Made by a program: the position numbers and the translations under genes
Notes under the pieces: model-generated
Database searches by the model: none
Seen by the model: the letters and a program-made list of their open reading frames with translations, nothing else
Told to the model about the DNA's origin: nothing
Shown: positions 43,691 to 53,529 of the stretch, piece after piece
Layout: every line of letters begins with the position of its first letter
Numbering within the stretch: position 1 is the first letter of the stretch
DNA from: Nemertoderma westbladi
Taxonomy: Eukaryota > Xenacoelomorpha > Nemertodermatida > Nemertodermatidae
DNA: 53,529 nucleotides
Reading direction: 5' to 3'
Assembly: GCA_032718475.1 (NCBI GenBank)
Contig: JAUCBJ010006994.1
Span: 1 to 53,529, forward strand

Positions 43691-44692
43691 TCAAGTATAC
43701 CAACCCATCGGATTTCTACAGGCATAAGCGTTCCCTGCTACTACTACCGATGGTCTGGTTTCCCACACTTGATGTAAGTTAAATTGGTCTGTCCCAATCA
43801 ACATTGCTGCTGATCTGTAATTAACAGGACATTCTGGTACACCAAGGTGTCTAAAATACTTACGGTCCTCTAAGGATTGTTCTGGCACTGGACCTAGTAG
43901 GTTACTAAAGTCCTTGGTTGCCGCAAAGGTTAAATCCTTAAAAGGTAGCAAAGATCTCTCCTTTTCGCTATGTTGCGATTTTGGAAGAAGAGTGTCTAAG
44001 TTCAATTTAACTCTTGTCACTGGTATTGCACGTTGTCCATACATACTACTTACGGTATATCTGACGTTGTTACCTTGTCAAAGGTCCGTTACGATGTCAG
44101 CTACCTTCTCATCCACATAGCTGTGAGATGAGGCTGAGTCTAGAATGGCGTAAATACGTTTGCTCCCTTTTGTGCCCGTAATCTTGACAGGAATTACGCT
44201 GAATCCTTTCAGTTGATCAGACGTCAGAAGTGCAATCGATGGTTGTTTGTCCCCAGTATCAAAATGTACGTTGTCGTCTTTGGACTCTTCATCCGACAAC
44301 CCGGATTGTTCTGGGAAACAATCCCGTATATGCGTCACAAAAGTTGGTGTTGTTCTCGATTCTCGCGTCTTGTATGCAGTATTACATTTCGCTGCTGCTT
44401 CTGGGTGTTCCCTGGTGAAGCATTTTGTCGGTGTGTGGCTATCGGTATGGAGCAACGCGTCATGATTGCGTCCACATGAAGGACAGGTGTCCGTATTTGG
44501 ACAGTCTTTACGAACATGTCCGTGTTGTGTACACCTCCAACAAGAATCTAATGGCCGTATTTGTAGCCGTCGTTCTTCTGAGTTTAACTCACGAAACAGT
44601 CTACAACCCCTTAATTTATGACTAGTGTGTCGCTTTCCTATCCGCTCGCAGTATTGACAACCGCTGAAGTCGGCAGTAAGTTGCTGTGTAGT
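43691..44692 (-). pseudogene. BEL-3 nucleocapsid zinc region and protease
   Basis: It is in frame with the Gag core above and the RT below, separated by single stops (TAG 44693, TGA 44078, TGA 43691). The zinc region CQYCERIGKRHTSHKLRGC, CWRCTQHGHVRKDC and CPSCGRNHDALLH lies at about 44480-44660. The aspartic protease of DUF1758 type has an AILDSASSHSYVDEKVAD active site (D-S-A in place of D-S/T-G) at about 44090-44150. Confidence 0.8.
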
Positions 44693-45914
44693 CTATTTAA
44701 TCCCGATTGGTGCGGACACGTTATAACCGTCAGAAAATTGTCGGGTTTCTGTTGGTGTGGCGTAAGTGACCGTCCTTGTGGATGTCATTTGTGGTTTTTG
44801 TTGGTTAGAAGATGGCAAGGTTATCCCCTCGGCTACAATATGTTGGTCAGTGTAGTTCGACCGAGTCTCCACCACTGCTTCCCTAGATATTAATAGGTAA
44901 ACGTCTTCCAATCTCAAAAATCCACCTGTTTCTTCTCGCTGATATTCGATCTTTCTCCACTCCCTACAAAAACGATGATGTAATCTCCCTATTATTTTCA
45001 ATAGGACTGTAGGGGTGTTTCCGTAGTCAAGTTGTCCAATTGACCGTAAAGTCGTAATGGCGTTCTTAATTTTGTCAGCTAATTTTAGTAAGTCCACAGG
45101 TTTAGTAATGGCTCCCCCCTTACAGATTTCTTCTATTACTGACTTGGCCATACTTACCGTACCGCCGTAAATTGAAGTTAAGCGATCATAAGCTAGTTCA
45201 AAGACGTCTGGTACACCGACAAAAGTCTCTGCTAGACGTTTTGATTCTCCCGTCAGTGTCTGAAGCAGGTAGTTAAACTTTTCTCTCGATTTAAAGGCGC
45301 ATGCTGCGATTTGAGATTTGATGTAATCCACAAATGTATGCCAATGTTTTGAATTTCCGGAGAACTTTGGTGGTTGCTGCGCCGGTAGTCCTTGTCTGGC
45401 CGCGAATTTAGCTATCTCTTCTGCAACATTCATAGTTTCGCATCCTAGGGTAGCAATAGAGTTGATTTTCCCCAGTCCTGGACGTCTTTTCTTATACAAA
45501 GTATTTCCTAAAGGTACCATCCTTTGTGGATCCTTCGGGTGTCTGGTATGTTTGAATTCGATGTTTCTCGAACTATCGGTTTAAGTTTCCTCTAAGCGTT
45601 CCTCGATCTGGGCCAACTTGTTAACAACTGGTCGCATTAGGTCGGCAAATTTTTGAGAACAGATTGCGTCGGTTGGTTGTAACGCTTTCTGTGTTGGTGT
45701 ATTTTGTGGAGGATCATCTATAAAGGAATTAGTTGAACGCTCGCGTTTGCATTCATCGGCCGCTCCTGTTCTAAACACCTCGCATTCCGGGTAATCCGAT
45801 TCACTTGAAGTACTACTATCACCTGGATACGGTGGCCGACGTGCTTGTGTCCATTGTGTCGTCTGAATTCTAACACTCCATTTCGAAACATCATCTACTG
45901 GTCTCCGTTGTTCG

Positions 45915-45935
45915 GTAGACTCACAAGTCTTCCTC
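45915..45935 (-). repeat. 20-nt dyad motif, instance 7 (BEL-3 gag)
   Basis: Reads SRKTCEST, a different frame from instances 3 and 6. Confidence 0.7.
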
Positions 45936-45998
45936 GAAGTCGTAGATTGCGATGTAAACTGGTTAAGCGGTTGCGTGTCTACTGGTCTCCGTTGTTCG

Positions 45999-46019
45999 GT
46001 AGGCTCACAAGTCTTCCTC
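45999..46019 (-). repeat. 20-nt dyad motif, instance 8 (BEL-3 gag)
   Basis: Second copy, within an 84-bp in-frame duplication (45894-46061). Confidence 0.7.
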
Positions 46020-46400
46020 GAAGTCGTAGATTGCGATGTAAACTGAATCTTTGGTCGCGTGATGGCGTTTGAGTTTAAAGTCCTTGTAGGTCTAAACACA
46101 GTTGGGTTTGCGTAGTGTGTGACAGGTTTGGGTGTCGAAGGTTGACTCACCTGTTTAGTCATCACTAATGTAGGTCCGGCTAATAAACTACTACAATCCG
46201 TTATTGGCGGGTTACTTACCTTGACTTGTGGAATAGGCGATGACGTTGCTCTCGGCGGTATAAACTTATCCGGAATAACAAACCTGTGCTCCGTCGCATC
46301 ATGGATAGGAGAAATATTACTACTACCCACAATCGAAACAGGTTTTTTAGACGTAATTGGTTACAAACATAGGAGTTACTTGAGGAAATCGTTGACATAA

Positions 46401-47782
46401 TTAATTAACTAGTTCTCGTCCTTGCTCAGGTGCTCCTACACTTCCTTCCTTTATTCGTTCCTGTTTTTGACGATGCCATACCTCTATCCGGTCTAGATCA
46501 TGTCCGTCTCGAGATCTCATCGATCGATCGCGGGCTTTAAGATCCAGATCCTCCTTGGCGTTGGCTAATTCTCTCGCCTTCCTTTCGAGTTTGAAGTGAA
46601 GTTTAACCTCTTTCTCACGTTGTTCCGTTTGTTGTTGTTGCGCCTCGAACTCCGCTAGTCGTATAGCTGATTGAGCCTTTATTTGCCGTTTTTTTCATCT
46701 CGGCTATCGCTTCTGAATCTAACCTTTGTCGCTCTAACTCGGCCGCTGCCGTTTGTTGCGCTAACTCAGCCGCTGCCGCTTGTTGTGCAATGTCCAACTC
46801 TAACCTTTCCATTTCGGCTGCTTCCAACTCGGCTTGTTCTTGCAGATGAGAGATTCTCGCAACATTTGCAACGCGTAGTTTCTCCTCCTCTACTGCTGCT
46901 TGTATCGTCAGCAGCTTGTTCCTCAATTTCCTGTTGTTGTCTGTAAAACAGTTGCTGTTGTCGAGAAATTTCTGACGTTACTATACTCACCTCGCCAATT
47001 TCGCTGCGAATACTTACCAGTGATTGATCCATTATTTCCGGCGCCAGTTCTGTCTGTACGGGTGAAGTTTCCCTCGTAGCCTTCAGCACGGTTTCCCAAT
47101 CTCCGACATCTTCGCCGAACATACGTAAGTGATCCGTCAAACATTTCAATTGTCCATCCAGTCAATACAGTTCTTGTTCTTCCTCGGGCTGTAATAACTC
47201 ATCAGTAACTGACTCACCTAGCAACTGGTCCGCTTGTTCCTGTTGTATATGTCTAACGGTCGTCTTAAACTGAATTAGTTTCTCCCTGGCGATTATTAAT
47301 TTTTTGAGGATTCTGAACTGAGTGTCCGCATCCTGTCTTTGTCTAGCTAGATCTTGTAGACTGATTAGGTTATCTACGGACTTATGTACTTTACTTTGTA
47401 CTCTAACCTGTAGGGTGTAAAACTCGAACCAGGACATCGGAGCGGTCAACTCGTCTAATATGCGTTGGCCTTCTCCAATACTCCTGGTAATATGCGCCAT
47501 GTATCCTCCGACGTTTCTAACAATGCTCTCTTGGCTTCCTACTGAACTTACCATGTCCGTTTTCCTGTATCTAGGCTGCGGAACAGTTAGAAAATTCTCG
47601 GTCCTGCCGTCGCCTCGTACTACGGCATCCGGTACTCCCATTGGATGTACTGGTGATGCACACGGTGTAGGTTTGGCAGGCTCGCGAGTCTTCCCCTGTG
47701 GTTCTTCCGCTACTGACTTATCCGCGTCACATGAGTCATACTCGGTAGGTGTATTCTTTGTATAGTCCTGTTTGTCACTCAT
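46401..47782 (-). pseudogene. BEL-3 upstream coiled-coil frame
   Basis: The ATG at 47782 (MSDKQDYTKNTPTEYD). After a helical region (PMSWFEFYTLQVRVQSKV) an in-frame TGA (47162) and two one-base shifts (near 46925 and in the run at 46689-46695) interrupt a long Glu/Ala/Gln/Arg coiled coil that ends with VGAPEQGREL and a TAA at 46401-46403. The Gag ATG starts at 46398. In BEL-2 the corresponding coiled coil is fused to Gag. Here it is a separate frame, or was split by mutation. Confidence 0.65.
47686..47706 (-). repeat. 20-nt dyad motif, instance 9 (BEL-3 N-terminal frame)
   Basis: Reads GKTREPAK, the same frame as instances 7 and 8. Confidence 0.7.
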
Positions 47783-48730
47783 TTCGGTAGTTGTAAGTCA
47801 AGTAAAATGTGAGTGTCAAAGCATCAAACTTACCGTATTTATATCAAAACGGTACTAATTACAATCCAAACATATAAAATTAGCCTACCGGCCGATTTTA
47901 TAGCAAATAGATAAAATTAGCCTAGCGGCCAATTTTATAGCAAATAAATGTCATGGAATAAGTATATAATAAAATTAGCCTACCGGCCAATTTTATAACA
48001 AATAAATCGGATAACGATATACGTTATCAAAATGTAAATCAAACACAAATAATAACGGACTAGTTCAGCAATAAACAAAGAAATCACACAGAATGCATAA
48101 ATACTTGAGACAGTGGAACCCACAATAATTTTAACTAATATGGTAATGCCTAACTGATTAATGCAACCTTTCGAACTTACCCCCTCCAAATTTCTCCAGA
48201 AAAACAGATTCCCAGATACAAACCGGACGTGAACCTTTCCGTTTCCAGCGTTGCGGACGAAGTGCGATTTTCCCCAACCAAAATTGTTGAGTTATCTATC
48301 TCCCAAACTTGCTAAACACGGTCTTGCTCTCGTTACAGTCTAGAAATGAGCTCTGAATCCTGAAAAACAAAAGAGTTTGGTTTTACTTTTACAAAAATTT
48401 TGTACCGGTACAATATGGTATTTAAACCCTTTTAAACACCGGTATTCAATTCCAAATATTTTACACACGGTTCGAAATCTGAATTTTTATTCAAAAGATT
48501 AGCACTTAGCTGAGCAACTTAATTTAATCGCTGTATTCACGTGGCAACTTTACCAGCAACATGGGCGGCAACTTTTAGAGCAACTTTTAGAGCGAGTTTA
48601 ACTGTAAAATAGTGGGTCATTTTATCTACTAGCTAGTTTTTGATAATTTAATTTGATTATCCCGCTTTAATTCGCCAACGCAAATTCCTTCAAGTTGCCT
48701 TAAAAGTTGAGCAACTTTTACGGCAACTTT
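47783..48730 (-). other. BEL-3 leader region, no gene seen
   Basis: AT-rich. It contains three copies of a hairpin unit (47874-48005), and near 48590-48730 repeated gcaacttttagagc words. A short open frame at 47980-48189 is hydrophobic AT-rich noise. No LTR match to 21-27 kb could be recognised. Confidence 0.4.
47874..48005 (-). repeat. Triplicated 36-bp hairpin unit
   Basis: ataaaattagcctaccggcc followed by aattttatagcaaata at 47874, 47911 and 47969. The inner part is an inverted repeat (AAAATTRGCC...GGCCAATTTT). Confidence 0.85.
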
Positions 48731-48734
48731 TTTA

Positions 48735-50922
48735 CGTGTTTACCGTCCTCCCGAGGGTGACGTGCAGACGGCGCAACTGGAGTGGCTGGTATGTTTGTCG
48801 CCTCTAGGATCTCCTCTTCCTCGAATATACTGGATCTGATACGTTTATGGTAAAAGGCGGCTCGATACGCCCAAGCTACGGTTAACCAAGCTCCTTTGTT
48901 TCGCCTTTCAGTTTGAAAACGGTCAAACTCCCCATATGTGATACGATTAACCACCTTCTGGAAGTTCCATGTATTTTTATTTTCAGGGTGAATCTGCAAT
49001 AAATATTCTCGCACAACTCTGAATCCACTATCGTGAGGCAAAATATCAACTACCTCTATCAATTCATCATATTGTGGCATAGCGGAGATATATCCTTCTG
49101 ACATCATAGTCTGGGGATTTACCGCCCAAAATCCGAGGTGTGTTCTCATCGGAAATCTTCTTGTGTCGATACGTGTTTGTCAGCTAAATCTTCCCAGTTA
49201 TCAAATAATTTTCTTACAAGTTTCACAGACTCGTGTTCGTAAGGTATATCTCTTAACTGACATTCAGATGCTCGATGTCCCTTTATGTTGCAATATGAGC
49301 ATTGCGCCATAAATCTAAAACATGTGTAGAATGTATGGGATCCATATATCTCCAGCAAGTATAAAACGTATGGGACCCTTGATCTCCACACCATCCACAA
49401 ATCAGTTGAGTTGTAGTAATGTGTTTTCCACTGCATTTTGTCGAATGATGTCCAGCGACGCCACATTTACCACACATCGTATTGGCAGGGTACCACACTC
49501 GCTCATATATGAGATCTCCAATGGGTCGAGCGCTTCCTCCCACACTATAGTCATAATCGTCTGGATCGATAGGTTGGTATGTTTCAGAAGGTTGTATGCA
49601 AACTACAGCATCTGTTGCTTCAAGTTGACGAATCTCCGTCTGAGATTTCTTCGGGAGGTTCCTTTCAATCTCAAGAAGTTCCTCTAGAGGATCATCGATG
49701 GTCGTCGTTACGTCGGAATCATCACCAAGTGACCGATAGGCGCGCGCGTCTGCCGTAATTCGTCGATAACCTCCACGATACGTTCTCCTTCATAAGGTAA
49801 CAATGTAAACATAGATGGTCTTTCGATAAGAGATCCCGCACAGCGAAGATACACGTCTCGAAATATACTAAATCCTGCTCGAGTAAAGGCATTACACTGA
49901 GCGTCGGAATTGTAGAAGGGTTCGAGAAATCGTCTAAACACGTCAGTGTGAATTCTCCCTTCCTCATAGAACGTATGTCCTTCTCCGAGACAAAGTGGAT
50001 GTCTTTTGAGAGTCCTAGACACAATGTCGGCGATTAAATAAACATTCACCGATGGCTCTATCGCTAAATAATATTGTAGTAACGCTCTTGGAGGGGACGT
50101 AATAGCCCAATACAGACATCCTCTCCATTTCAGCTGTGATTCAAATTCATTGATATCCGGGGTATCACCTTCCCCATATATCTCAATATACTTGGTTCTT
50201 TTACTTTCTTTATAATCCCAATTAAACATCAGGTAAGAAATGTATCTTGTTCCGGTCTTATGAGTATCATACTCCCGGAAAAACCCTTGTTCTATAGACC
50301 ATAGTATAAGAGGTTGAGTGTTGACGTAAGGTGTCGGTAATCTGTCATCACTGTCTGACATGCCGGCAAAGTCACTAATCAAGTCTTCTCTTACTCCTGA
50401 TCCAATTTTCACAAAGCTTTTGTCCAGAATAATGTCTCTCACCATCTTCGGTAACATTCTAGCATCGATGTCACAAGCCTGGTCCATCTTCTTTACGACA
50501 TTTGTAATGAGATGATGCCGCTTAGTAGTCCCTTGAGGCATTCGTTTATCGCTTCTTTGTCTACTAAAGACGTGCAAAACTCCGTCTGCTGCTCTAATCT
50601 GTATAGTCTTAGCAGTTAGACTTTGTTGATGGCTGCCGCCCTCGTTATAGTAAAACATATAACCATTTTCATGAAATGACCTAAGCGTCCTGTTCCATTC
50701 GTCCATCAGTTCTGCCTAAGGTTGCCAAATATTCTCTATGTCCTTTTCGTCCTCAAAACGAATAATTTTACCTTGCCAATTTGTTGTGATGTCGGTGTCT
50801 GATTCGAAAGTTCCTGTTCCGATCCATAAACGAATTGTTCTGGTCAGATATCCCTTTAAGTTGCTCGGAGCTATATCGGCACCAGCTCTATCCAGTTCTT
50901 TGAAGTCTTGGAAGTAATAAGA
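48735..50922 (-). pseudogene. ZK gene copy B, central and C-terminal part
   Basis: It is very similar to copy A from its second domain to the C-terminal domain (MDEWNRTLRSF, CGKCGVAGHHSTKC, CSYCNIKGHRASEC, KGAWLTVAWAYRAAFYH). Its damage is different: a TAG near 50714, a one-base loss near 49727, a 39-bp duplication near 49320-49370 repeating SHTFYTC, and a small shift near 49150. It has CGA where copy A has the TGA at 29455, and a correct base where copy A has lost one near 29720. The two copies therefore decayed independently from an intact gene. Similarity to copy A ends at about 48735 in RHPREDG, and at 50922 where foreign DNA starts. Confidence 0.65.
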
Positions 50923-51597
50923 TGAACCCCTTTTCTGCGACAGTTGGTCCTACTTCGCACCTTAGGTGTTAAGTAGGTCATTAATTAATTAAACAATTAA
51001 TTAATTGGTCGATTAAACAATTAATTAATTGTTTAATCGATCGATTTGTATCAAATAATGTTGCCAAAGACAATTTAATTTGATACAAATCAATCAGATA
51101 GGGACGCGAGATGAATAGATTGTACTACAGTAGATGAAATATACAATACAATAGGAACAATAATACAATATACAGTACATTTGTATTATTTTTGTCATAC
51201 AGTAGAAGGTAAAGGTAGAATGAAATATAAAGATGCGAACGGGGCCCAAAACATAAATTAGCCTCACACGAAAATAAAATGGGCCAGTTTGGTCCTGGTT
51301 CAACCTCTCAATAATCTGTGGCTGTTTGTGCTCTTATTATACGTAGCATGGCTAACCCCATTGAATCCTATGTTGAGTTATACTGTATACCAACATGGGG
51401 TTGCACACATTTTAAATTATATAAACCTCCAGCTTCGTTATCATGTAGAACATTGTCAAATCGCCTGAGAAAATTATAATAAACATCTGGTTTGCAATAC
51501 ATTGCATTCTTTCACATTGTGTTGTGAAGCAGCCTGTGCGCCTGACCGCACATAATTAAATAAGGCCCTCTTTTAATACATAAGCCATAGCCACACC

Positions 51598-51694
51598 CAC
51601 AGCCTCACCCTCAGCCACAACATCACCTTCAGCCATAGCCACAGCATCACCCTCAGCCACAGCCTCACCCTCAGCCACAGCCTCACCTTCAGCC
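51598..51694. repeat. 18-bp tandem repeat (cacagcctcaccctcagc)
   Basis: Five units with small changes and one 6-bp partial unit. Confidence 0.9.
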
Positions 51695-51934
51695 ACTTTA
51701 TTGTCAAATAAGCCTGAGAAAAATTCAAGAAACATCTGGTTTGCAAAAGATTATTATTTTTTCACAACTTCATTCTAGCCTCCCTCTATAATAGCCCCCA
51801 TTCACTGCATTCCCATTCATTCTCTAATTTTCATTTTTCAAAGTTTTATTTATTTTAATAAAAGTTTTATTTATTTAAAATTTTGTAAAATCATTTAACG
51901 AAAATGAAATACTATCAATTGACATTGCTATATA

Positions 51935-52225
51935 ATGCCTAGTTATGAAAAATGCATAGTTTGTGATAAAGAAATGAGACGAGACAGTATATCCCGCCAT
52001 ATGAGTATACATAGAAATGAAGGTGTAAGGGAACCTTCTCCAAAGAAATTAAAAAATAATGATAATATTTTTAGTGAAGAAGACAACACAAAGAGAGTTG
52101 AGAGTAATTTTCTAGAGATTAAACAAATGATGAAACATAAATTCGAGAAAATCATGAATATTTTGAAAAATATACAGAAACAGCCACCTAGTGAAAAGGA
52201 TGATGAGAGTGAGGAAGATGATTAA
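51935..52225 (+). CDS. Small C2H2-type zinc protein with acidic tail
   Basis: The ATG at 51935 (MPSYEKC) gives 96 residues. Near the start C-x2-C-x11-H-x3-H (CIVCDKEMRRDSISRHMSIH) fits a single C2H2 finger. A Lys-rich part (PSPKKLKNN) and a helical segment (FLEIKQMMKHKFEKIMNIL) follow, then an acidic end (EKDDESEEDD). After the TAA at 52225 the same frame continues acidic (SEESENDETESE) to TAG at 52360, so the original protein was about 140 residues. A promoter-like TATATAA lies just upstream (about 51929). It sits inside the segment that splits ZK copy B; it could be a gene of a DNA transposon. Function unknown. Confidence 0.5.
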   Translation: MPSYEKCIVCDKEMRRDSISRHMSIHRNEGVREPSPKKLKNNDNIFSEEDNTKRVESNFLEIKQMMKHKFEKIMNILKNIQKQPPSEKDDESEEDD

Positions 52226-52375
52226 TCAGAGGAAAGTGAAAATGATGAAACAGAGAGTGAGATAGAGAAAGAAGAAAATGAGAGTGGTGATGAAGAAAAT
52301 GAGAGCGAGAAAGAAGTCGAGGAACATGAAAGTGGGGAGGAGAATGACTCAGATAATTAGGAGATATTAAGATTC

Positions 52376-52790
52376 TTCCATCTCACCTTTCTCGAAAGCC
52401 TTATATGCTCTGTATAGGCTAAGAGCTTCTTTCTTTTCACGCGTTGCCTGAGTTACCTCCTCCAACGTGAGTTCGTATGCATCGGGTTCAACAATCTTGG
52501 GTGGACAAACGACAATTTCTCCTGCCTTTGGTCCACACATGGCAAACGAATGATATGGGTTAGATAAAGGATACCCACCTTCCTGATAACGTAGTTGTTG
52601 ATGGTTTGAGCACCTCGATAATATCGGCTCAGGATTTTACTTATTCAAACGCATCGGGATCGCCCTTTGTTGCTCGCGCATACAAGCACCACATTTATAA
52701 TAAAGTTTATAAACTGAAAAGGCTTCTTTCGTTTCTCTATCGTCTCCTCGGGTTCGTCTGTAAAGGCTCTCCTGATATCCCCTTTGCCAT
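52376..52790 (-). pseudogene. ZK gene copy B, N-terminal part
   Basis: The ATG at 52790 (MAKGISGE) is the same start as copy A. It is joined after eight codons, out of frame, to the region just before the ribbon-like motif, so about 120 codons are deleted. The ribbon region and the segment up to EEGEMEEW-like sequence remain, then foreign DNA starts at 52375. A stop replaces a Glu codon near 52640. Confidence 0.65.
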
Positions 52791-53529
52791 TATTAGAAGT
52801 ATGGGTTACGTATAATTAATACTAGAGGGAATACAACAGAGGTTTATGTTAGTTGTGAGGAGATTTGAGAGTTTTCGTCTGCCCTTTGGCTCGACACGCT
52901 CTAAGCCTCCTACCTAAGCCTAAGATCTAGGGTTTCTTTAATGACACACTGGTTCATATTTTAAAAATTTGCCGAAATAAAAAAACGGATCAAAAACTGA
53001 GAAGTTATGGGTTCCAACACTGTAAAGTTATGTTATCAAACGCTGTAAAGTTACGTACAGATTCCTACTCCCACTCGGGCTGTTTGCAAGTGCTATGAAC
53101 TTGTCGCGGTAAAATTTCAATCCTTTAAAATGGTGAGACTTCGACATTGTTTAAAGACCAATAAGTAGCTATTAAATGACAGTGGAATACCACAAAAGAC
53201 CAGATAACTGAATATAATATCATTATATATATTATATATATATAATATAATATCATTTATGTTACATTGATGACTCATTGCTGAGTCTGCTGTGATAAGT
53301 CAAATGTATACAGAGTAAAGCAGGCCTTGACCAATAAAGCCAATAACCAAGCCTTGACCTGGTGGCATCTACTACTAGCACAAGTAAACCACATAATGGA
53401 GTCTACAGTATGTGCTTGGCTTACCCAGATAGAGAGAGAGACTGGTTGGCTATGTACAATACAAGGCAGCTATCCACTGCGTCAAGATGCCATGAAGCAA
53501 GTTCTTTTGCTATTAGGAGTCCTAATAGC
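52791..53529. other. ZK flank and non-coding DNA to the window end
   Basis: 52791-52985 matches 31590-31790. Beyond it there is a TATATA tract (53215-53260), a duplicated ctgtaaagttaYgt word (53020-53055), and no credible gene. Confidence 0.5.

Larger units (their letters stand above)
45894..46061 (-). repeat. 84-bp in-frame tandem duplication in BEL-3 gag
   Basis: Units start at 45894 and 45978 (tctactggtctccgttgttc). Each carries one dyad motif. Confidence 0.9.
44696..46398 (-). pseudogene. BEL-3 Gag core
   Basis: The ATG at 46398 lies two bases after the stop of the upstream coiled-coil frame. A shift in an A-run near 46340 moves to the main frame. The Pro/Ser/Thr-rich N-terminal part holds an 84-bp in-frame duplication (28 residues, SRKTCE..TEQRRPVD). 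A TAA at 45581 follows. The DUF1759-like capsid region comes next: AQQPPKFSGNSKHWHTFVDY, FNYLLQTLTGESKRLAE and AYDRLTSIYGG. It ends at TAG 44693 just before the zinc region, in the same frame. Confidence 0.75.
32243..47782 (-). mobile_element. BEL-3: decayed BEL/Pao element, split by a family N insertion
   Basis: Gag, protease, RT, RNase H and integrase regions follow in BEL/Pao order on the minus strand, interrupted at 34810-41752 by a complete younger element. The coding region has in-frame stops at 47162, 45581, 44693, 44078, 43691, 42518 and 32951 and at least five frameshifts. Its LTRs were not found. If ZK copy A belongs to it, its 3' LTR should lie below 27.8 kb. Confidence 0.8.
50923..52375. 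other. 1.45-kb segment interrupting ZK copy B
   Basis: It replaces the ZK sequence between the two copy-B parts. It contains AATTAATT palindromes (50980-51050), an 18-bp minisatellite (51598-51694) and a small + strand gene (51935-52360). No inverted ends or target duplication were recognised, so it may be an insertion with flanking deletion. Confidence 0.5.

Noticed and set aside
32951-47164. Reassigned or read-through stop codons in BEL-3
   Set aside because: All three stop types occur (TGA, TAG, TAA) together with frameshifts; ordinary decay is the simpler explanation.
47980-48189. Hydrophobic open frame upstream of BEL-3
   Set aside because: It overlaps the triplicated hairpin unit; the composition is that of AT-rich DNA read in frame.

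Overview
This is animal nuclear DNA built almost entirely of nested and decayed transposable elements. It is probably from a marine invertebrate, but that is inference: I see metazoan-type BEL/Pao and Mag-like Gypsy elements, a phase 1-1 immunoglobulin-domain exon, AT-rich non-coding DNA and many CCGGTA/AGGCCT words, and no operons, ribosome binding sites or CRISPR arrays. No species can be named from the sequence.

Layout. 1-1574: 3' end of an LTR element (called family N here) on the + strand, made of a minisatellite/hairpin array, polypurine tract and 3' LTR. 1581-4328: a TIR-bounded composite holding a LINE 3' fragment and an 0.9 kb fold-back palindrome. 4589-5071 and 9191-9348: two exons of a host gene for an Ig-domain surface protein; a broken Gypsy element (about 5.3-9.0 kb) lies in the intron between them. 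9633-9804: family N LTR relic. 9805-21423: a BEL/Pao element (BEL-2, + strand) with both LTRs, a 2.2 kb leader carrying a duplicated 91-nt structured RNA, a long gag-protease frame that has lost reverse transcriptase, and a downstream gene of an unrecognised zinc-protein family (ZK). 21433-21772: a MITE. 21.8-27.8 kb: sparse DNA with tandem repeats, a possible exon, a LINE scrap and a tRNA-like relic. 27.9-31.6 kb: ZK copy A (- strand). 32.2-47.8 kb: a decayed BEL/Pao element (BEL-3, - strand), split in its RNase H by a young complete family N element (34810-41752, 567-bp LTRs, TSD acaaa). 48.7-52.8 kb: ZK copy B (- strand), split by 1.4 kb that encodes a small C2H2/acidic protein. 52.8-53.5 kb: non-coding.

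How the parts fit together. Two BEL/Pao elements are each followed, on the same strand and in the position where env would sit, by a ZK gene. In BEL-2 the ZK gene lies inside the LTR pair. The ZK protein has a C-x2-C/C-x2-H ribbon-like N-terminal region and, in copies A and B, two CCHC knuckles, with no protein family that I recognise. Family N has a BEL-like gag but no pol; arrays of short hairpins take its place, so it is probably mobilised in trans by an autonomous BEL/Pao element. The strongest unexplained signals are the covarying 91-nt RNA, the ZK family, a 20-nt quasi-palindrome recurring nine times between 27.6 and 47.7 kb in different reading frames and in non-coding DNA, and the strictly spaced GGTAC/GTACC hairpin array.
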